A DNA stretch of 17,033 bases from Sulfurovum sp. (GTDB lineage Bacteria > Campylobacterota > Campylobacteria > Campylobacterales > Sulfurovaceae). Below the pieces are notes generated by a model. It was given only the letters and a program-made list of their open reading frames with translations, made no database searches and was not told where the DNA came from. The stretch spans positions 1-17,033 of the forward strand of contig DQVY01000063.1 in the NCBI GenBank assembly GCA_015661535.1, in the 5' to 3' direction. Position 1 is the first letter of the stretch; the number at the start of each line of letters is the position of its first letter. The position numbers were made by a program, and so were the translations under genes. Below, in pieces: positions 14,335 to 17,033 of the stretch.

Positions 14335-14404
14335 GGTGGTGCATTTATGCCCACCTTTGTTACAATCTCATACTTTATTTGGTGGGCATAAATGCACCAC
14401 CCTG
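14331..14404. repeat. Inverted pair of REP-like palindromes (REPIN-like element)
   Basis: A 23-bp perfect inverted repeat: A plus GGGTGGTGCATTTATGCCCACC at 14333-14355, a 25-base spacer, and the reverse complement at 14381-14403. Each arm is itself a near-palindrome: GGTGG(T)GCAT-TT-ATGCCCACC folds into a nine-pair stem with one bulged T. The left arm is preceded by GTAG (14331-14334), and the right arm read on the minus strand by GCAG. A GTAG head, an imperfect palindrome and an inverted partner make up the layout of REP/REPIN elements mobilised by RAYT transposases. It could also act as a strong RNA hairpin after argC, although no T tract follows. The argC stop codon lies in the GTAG head. 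Confidence 0.7.
14358..14366 (+). promoter_or_regulatory. Possible extended -10 in the palindrome spacer
   Basis: TGTTACAAT matches an extended -10 (TGnTAnAAT) and lies between the two palindrome arms. Transcription from here would start near 14373 and carry the right arm in the leader of the downstream phosphoesterase gene. Speculative; no -35 box could be assigned. Confidence 0.3.
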
Positions 14405-14437
14405 CAACAGAGTTAGCTTTGAAAAGAAGGAAAACAA

Positions 14438-15121
14438 ATGTTAGCTATTAAAGAAAATGCACTTTTTATTGCTGACTCCCATTATCCCCATCATGGAGAT
14501 GATTTTTTAGCTTTACTCCAAAAATTAGATTCAGAAGAGATACAAACGTCTCAACTCTTTTTAATGGGTGATAACTTTGATCTTCTTTTTGGTCACAACG
14601 ACTATATACAGACCTTTTCTGCTGAAGCCATTTCTCTACTCCAAACACTGTCAGAAAAACTTGAGATACATTATTTTGAAGGCAATCATGATTTTTGTCT
14701 TCGTGCACTTTTCCCATATATAACAGTATACAGCAGGGAAGTACAGCCGGTGATGTTTCAACTGGGAGAGAAGAAAGTGGCTATATCTCATGGTGACAAG
14801 TATATGACGGGCTTTGGCTATGACCTTTATTGTAAGATCTTACGCAACAAAATAACACTCACCCTTTTAAAACCTTTTGAAAAAGCCATCATCAACCATA
14901 GAATGAAAAAACTTTCTCAAAAACATATATGTTTTACCTTTCATGGTTTTGAAAAAAGGGTTGAAGAGATATTGAGACATTATGAAGATGCTGATCTGGT
15001 GATAGAAGGACATTTCCATCAGTCGAAAAAAGTGGGTAAATACATCTCTCTTCCTTCCCAGGCATGCCAAGGCTTGGTAGCACAGGTAGAAGAGGCTGAA
15101 GTAGTGTTCAAACAGCTTTAA
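14438..15121 (+). CDS. LpxH-like metallophosphoesterase (227 aa)
   Basis: A calcineurin-type two-metal phosphoesterase resembling UDP-2,3-diacylglucosamine diphosphatase, which makes lipid X for lipid A on the cytoplasmic side of the membrane. The five metal-binding blocks are in order: D13 and H15 (FIADSHYPHH), D45 (MGDNFD), N83 and H84 (EGNHDF), H118 (ISHGD), and H192/H194 (EGHFHQ). GNHD rather than the GNRD of canonical LpxH makes it an LpxH2-like or related member, so lipid A involvement is likely but not proven. The ATG has AGAAGGA a few bases upstream. The stop codon overlaps the next start (TAATG), coupling it to a YqaA/DedA-type membrane protein. Confidence 0.82.
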   Translation: MLAIKENALFIADSHYPHHGDDFLALLQKLDSEEIQTSQLFLMGDNFDLLFGHNDYIQTFSAEAISLLQTLSEKLEIHYFEGNHDFCLRALFPYITVYSREVQPVMFQLGEKKVAISHGDKYMTGFGYDLYCKILRNKITLTLLKPFEKAIINHRMKKLSQKHICFTFHGFEKRVEEILRHYEDADLVIEGHFHQSKKVGKYISLPSQACQGLVAQVEEAEVVFKQL

Positions 15122-15543
15122 TGGTTTATATTACACTCTTTACGGTCTCATTTCTTGCCGCAACACTTTTACCTTTAAGTTCGGAAGCCTTACTTCTCTA
15201 TGATATTTCACAAAAACATGCATTTGTTTTATTATGGAGTGCTGCAACACTGGGGAATACCCTGGGTTCGATGCTGAACTATTGGCTTGGGCTTAAAGGG
15301 GAAGCCTATCTTGAAAAAAAAGGGTACGTGTCAGTAGAAAAGATGGATAAAGCCAGAAGATCTTTTGCCAGATATGGAGGATGGTCACTTCTTTTGTCAT
15401 GGGTTCCCATTATAGGAGACCCCTTGACATTCATCGCAGGTGTATTACGCTACAACTTTAAATGTTTTGTATTTATTGTTGCTGTGGCGAAGGGTATACG
15501 TTATGCTACGGTCATTTTCTTGGCGAGCAGTTTATCGGTATAG
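15121..15543 (+). CDS. YqaA/DedA-family membrane protein (140 aa)
   Basis: Short member of the DedA/SNARE-associated superfamily (YqaA type, normally about 140-200 residues). Hallmarks are GNTLGSMLNYWLG (45-57) and SWVPIIGDPLTFIAGVLR (93-110), flanked by hydrophobic segments at about 2-27, 34-56, 87-108 and 114-136. DedA relatives move or flip lipids across the inner membrane; a lipid-transport role here is an inference. Translation is coupled to the LpxH-like gene through TAATG, so a shared lipid or envelope function is reasonable. The last 43 bases overlap, tail to tail, with the minus-strand membrane protein gene. Confidence 0.85.
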   Translation: MVYITLFTVSFLAATLLPLSSEALLLYDISQKHAFVLLWSAATLGNTLGSMLNYWLGLKGEAYLEKKGYVSVEKMDKARRSFARYGGWSLLLSWVPIIGDPLTFIAGVLRYNFKCFVFIVAVAKGIRYATVIFLASSLSV

Positions 15544-15794
15544 AAAGAACCAAATGGGATAAGTGAAAGTATAGAATAGAGTGCTGTCTCTTTCATGCTA
15601 AAGCCGGCTTCCTTTTTTGCTTCAATGATCTGATAGATAAAAGCAAATACCAACAGGCCGTGTAACATACCTATGACCTTTGTAGCCATGGGAATACCAA
15701 AACTATATTTCATCGGCATGGCAATGAAGAGTAAGATAAGAAAAGAGATTCCCTCTATTTTATTGATAAGACGAAATTTTTTTAATTCGGACAT
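15501..15794 (-). CDS. DUF3817-like small integral membrane protein (97 aa)
   Basis: Begins MSELKKFRLINKIEGISFLI. I chose ATG 15794 because AGGAG stands directly upstream; the open frame continues to 15878, but that extension overlaps the end of the neighbouring reductase gene and has no ribosome-binding site. Three hydrophobic helices are visible (about 15-35, 38-60, 70-88), with the conserved KVIGMLHGLLVFAFIYQI segment of DUF3817 proteins. Function unknown; these occur widely as small inner-membrane proteins. It lies 62 bases downstream of the methylenetetrahydrofolate reductase gene on the same strand and may share its transcript. Its last 14 codons are antisense to the end of the YqaA-type gene. 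Confidence 0.82.
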   Translation of the reverse strand: MSELKKFRLINKIEGISFLILLFIAMPMKYSFGIPMATKVIGMLHGLLVFAFIYQIIEAKKEAGFSMKETALYSILSLIPFGSFYTDKLLAKKMTVA

Positions 15795-15856
15795 ATTGAC
15801 TCCTAAATAATTTTTAGAAGTATAACCAAAGATGTTTAATATATTGAACCCTCTGA

Positions 15857-16777
15857 TCAGCCTATCAACTCTGCACACAAGTCAAACCTGTTGTGTGTCA
15901 TTAAATGAACTTTCCCATGTTCTGTCATTACATCATCAAAAATGGCTTTAGAAAGTTTATACCCCACTTCACGCTCCTTTTCCGGACCATCCATAGCAGC
16001 AAGGTTCATGGCATCTATAATGTTTTTTGGTACTGAAATACCAGGGACTTTGTCGTCTATAAAGGTAGCAGTTCTTGCTGAGACGATAGGGAACTGTCCA
16101 AGTACCAGTTGTGCATCTTTCGCAGTATCACGGACAGATATTTTTTTAGCTTCTTCAAAAATACTTAAAAGTTCTCTGGCATTTTCCATGTCATACACCG
16201 GTTGCGTAATGATGGCCCGTGCCCCATAATCCAATTTTTTTACCATACGTTTTTTGAGTCTATCCATATCTTTGGCATAGGCATTACTTACGGCAAAAGG
16301 GTAGATAGGTTTGGGGGCAGGTTTCAATGCTTTATTTGAGTAGTCCACACCATTGTTGAGACGGTAAATAATACTTAGAAGTAAAGTAGAATCACGTTCT
16401 ACCACACCTTTTACCTCAGGTTGGTCAGAAAATTTTGCAGGGTCTCCTGTCAATGCCAATATACACCGTAGATCAAAATCATTTGCGCCAAGCAGTGTGG
16501 ACTGTAAAGAAAGTTTGTTTTTATCTCTCATACTCATCGTTGCGATCACTGGTTTGCCAAACTCTTGCTGTATTTTTATCGCGGAGAGAACACCGGACAT
16601 TTTCAGTTTTGCCAAAGGGTTGTCAGTACAGGAAAAGCCTGATACTTTTTCATGTAAGTTATGTTTTCTAATATCAGTGATAAGACCATCAATAGATGCA
16701 CCATGGGGTGGATTGATCTCAACGGTGATAAACTCATCTGTCTGGCTACATAAAAAATCACAAAATTCTTTAAACAT
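15857..16777 (-). CDS. metF: Methylenetetrahydrofolate reductase family protein (306 aa)
   Basis: FAD-dependent reduction of 5,10-methylene- to 5-methyl-tetrahydrofolate, supplying methyl groups for methionine or, in some autotrophs, linked one-carbon routes. Family features include the early catalytic Glu E20 in ITVEINPPHGAS, MRDKN (83-87), the FAD-contacting LTGDPAK (109-115), and TQPVYD (191-196). The EINPPHG form is closer to the MetF-like domain of fused or archaeal-type proteins than to E. coli MetF (about 296 residues), so the symbol is given with caution. ATG 16777 has only a modest AAGAG site upstream. It is divergent from serB across 62 bases; serine is the main one-carbon donor, so the pairing makes metabolic sense. 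Confidence 0.85.
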   Translation of the reverse strand: MFKEFCDFLCSQTDEFITVEINPPHGASIDGLITDIRKHNLHEKVSGFSCTDNPLAKLKMSGVLSAIKIQQEFGKPVIATMSMRDKNKLSLQSTLLGANDFDLRCILALTGDPAKFSDQPEVKGVVERDSTLLLSIIYRLNNGVDYSNKALKPAPKPIYPFAVSNAYAKDMDRLKKRMVKKLDYGARAIITQPVYDMENARELLSIFEEAKKISVRDTAKDAQLVLGQFPIVSARTATFIDDKVPGISVPKNIIDAMNLAAMDGPEKEREVGYKLSKAIFDDVMTEHGKVHLMTHNRFDLCAELIG

Positions 16778-16804
16778 ATAGTACTCTTAATATTTTATTT
16801 TTAG

Positions 16805-16813
16805 TGTTATAAT
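16805..16813 (+). promoter_or_regulatory. Extended -10 promoter for serB
   Basis: TGTTATAAT (16805-16813) is a full extended -10, preceded by a T-rich stretch in place of a -35 box. It sits 29 bases before the preferred serB start and within the gap shared with the divergent reductase gene. Confidence 0.55.
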
Positions 16814-16842
16814 TCTACCAAAATTATGCATAGAGGTATATG

Positions 16843-17033
16843 ATGGCGAAATTGGCTGTGTTTGACTTTGATTCAACATTAATGGATGGTGAAACCATTG
16901 ATTTTTTTGCAGAAGTACTTGGGTTTAAAGATGAAGTAGTTGCTATTACAGAGCGTGCCATGGCTGGTGAATTAGACTTTTATGCTTCCCTGGTGGAGCG
17001 TGTGGCACTGTTAAAAGGTTTGCCGCAGAGTAA
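16843..17033 (+). CDS. serB: Phosphoserine phosphatase, 3' end cut by window edge
   Basis: Last step of serine synthesis: hydrolysis of O-phosphoserine by a HAD-family enzyme in the cytoplasm. The 63 visible codons begin MAKLAVFDFDSTLMDGETID, with the HAD motif I DxDxT nucleophile (D8, D10 and T12). FDFDST followed by MDGETID is typical of Campylobacterota SerB. Residues 38-45 (TERAMAGE) match the Met/Ala-Gly cap-helix entry of SerB. Two adjacent ATGs exist at 16840 and 16843; I prefer 16843 because AGAGG (16832-16836) is then six bases away rather than three. The remaining two thirds, including motifs II and III, lie beyond the window. Confidence 0.9.
   Translation, partial: MAKLAVFDFDSTLMDGETIDFFAEVLGFKDEVVAITERAMAGELDFYASLVERVALLKGLPQS

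Noticed and set aside
15795..15878. N-terminal extension of the DUF3817-like protein to 15878
   Set aside because: It would overlap the reductase gene, adds 28 residues unlike the family, and has no ribosome-binding site; AGGAG sits directly before ATG 15794.
16778..16839. Possible riboswitch between the reductase gene and serB
   Set aside because: The gap is 62 bases, AT-rich, already occupied by promoter elements, and shows no stem structure of a SAM, cobalamin or folate riboswitch.

Overview
The window looks like a chromosomal segment of a Campylobacterota (epsilonproteobacterial) bacterium, most likely a Sulfurovum-like autotroph. The DNA is AT-rich and the genes are tightly packed. Promoters are of the TATAAT/extended -10 type with poor -35 boxes, as is usual in this phylum. 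SerB, GreA and PpsA carry the sequence signatures I associate with this group. The genus is an inference, not a demonstrated fact. I see no rRNA, tRNA, CRISPR array, transposase or phage gene. No stretch over 300 bases lacks a gene; the longest gaps are about 130 bases (2200-2335 and 3829-3959).

Layout. 1-2050 is the C-terminal six-sevenths of phosphoenolpyruvate synthase. It converges on a lysine-rich 47-residue microprotein gene (2056-2199, minus), and both stop codons lie in one hairpin. 2336-2728 holds two coupled small unknown genes behind a near-consensus sigma70 promoter. 2725-3828 (minus) is an M20 metallopeptidase. 3960-6335 encodes two consecutive RimK-type ATP-grasp proteins; the second has a C-terminal helix-hairpin-helix domain and altered active-site residues. 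6404-8980 is a large M14 zinc carboxypeptidase followed by beta-sandwich modules and lacking a signal peptide. 9055-9649 holds two small lipoproteins.

Further right are a periplasmic metallo-beta-lactamase-fold protein (9652-10542, minus), a DoxX-family membrane protein coupled to a membrane-anchored FMN/Fe-S glutamate-synthase-like protein (10636-12775), and greA-argC (12828-14334). A pair of inverted REP-like palindromes (14331-14404) follows argC. Then come an LpxH-like phosphoesterase coupled to a YqaA/DedA membrane protein (14438-15543), a DUF3817-like membrane protein (15501-15794, minus) and a methylenetetrahydrofolate reductase (15857-16777, minus). The start of serB is cut by the right edge (16843-17033).

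Most of the window is housekeeping: gluconeogenesis, arginine synthesis, one-carbon and serine metabolism, transcript elongation and possible lipid A synthesis. The part most likely to hold something undescribed is 2725-8980. There, two peptide-bond-forming ATP-grasp proteins sit between two peptide-cleaving metallopeptidases, suggesting a make-and-trim system for a peptide tag or small peptide. That link rests on gene order only.
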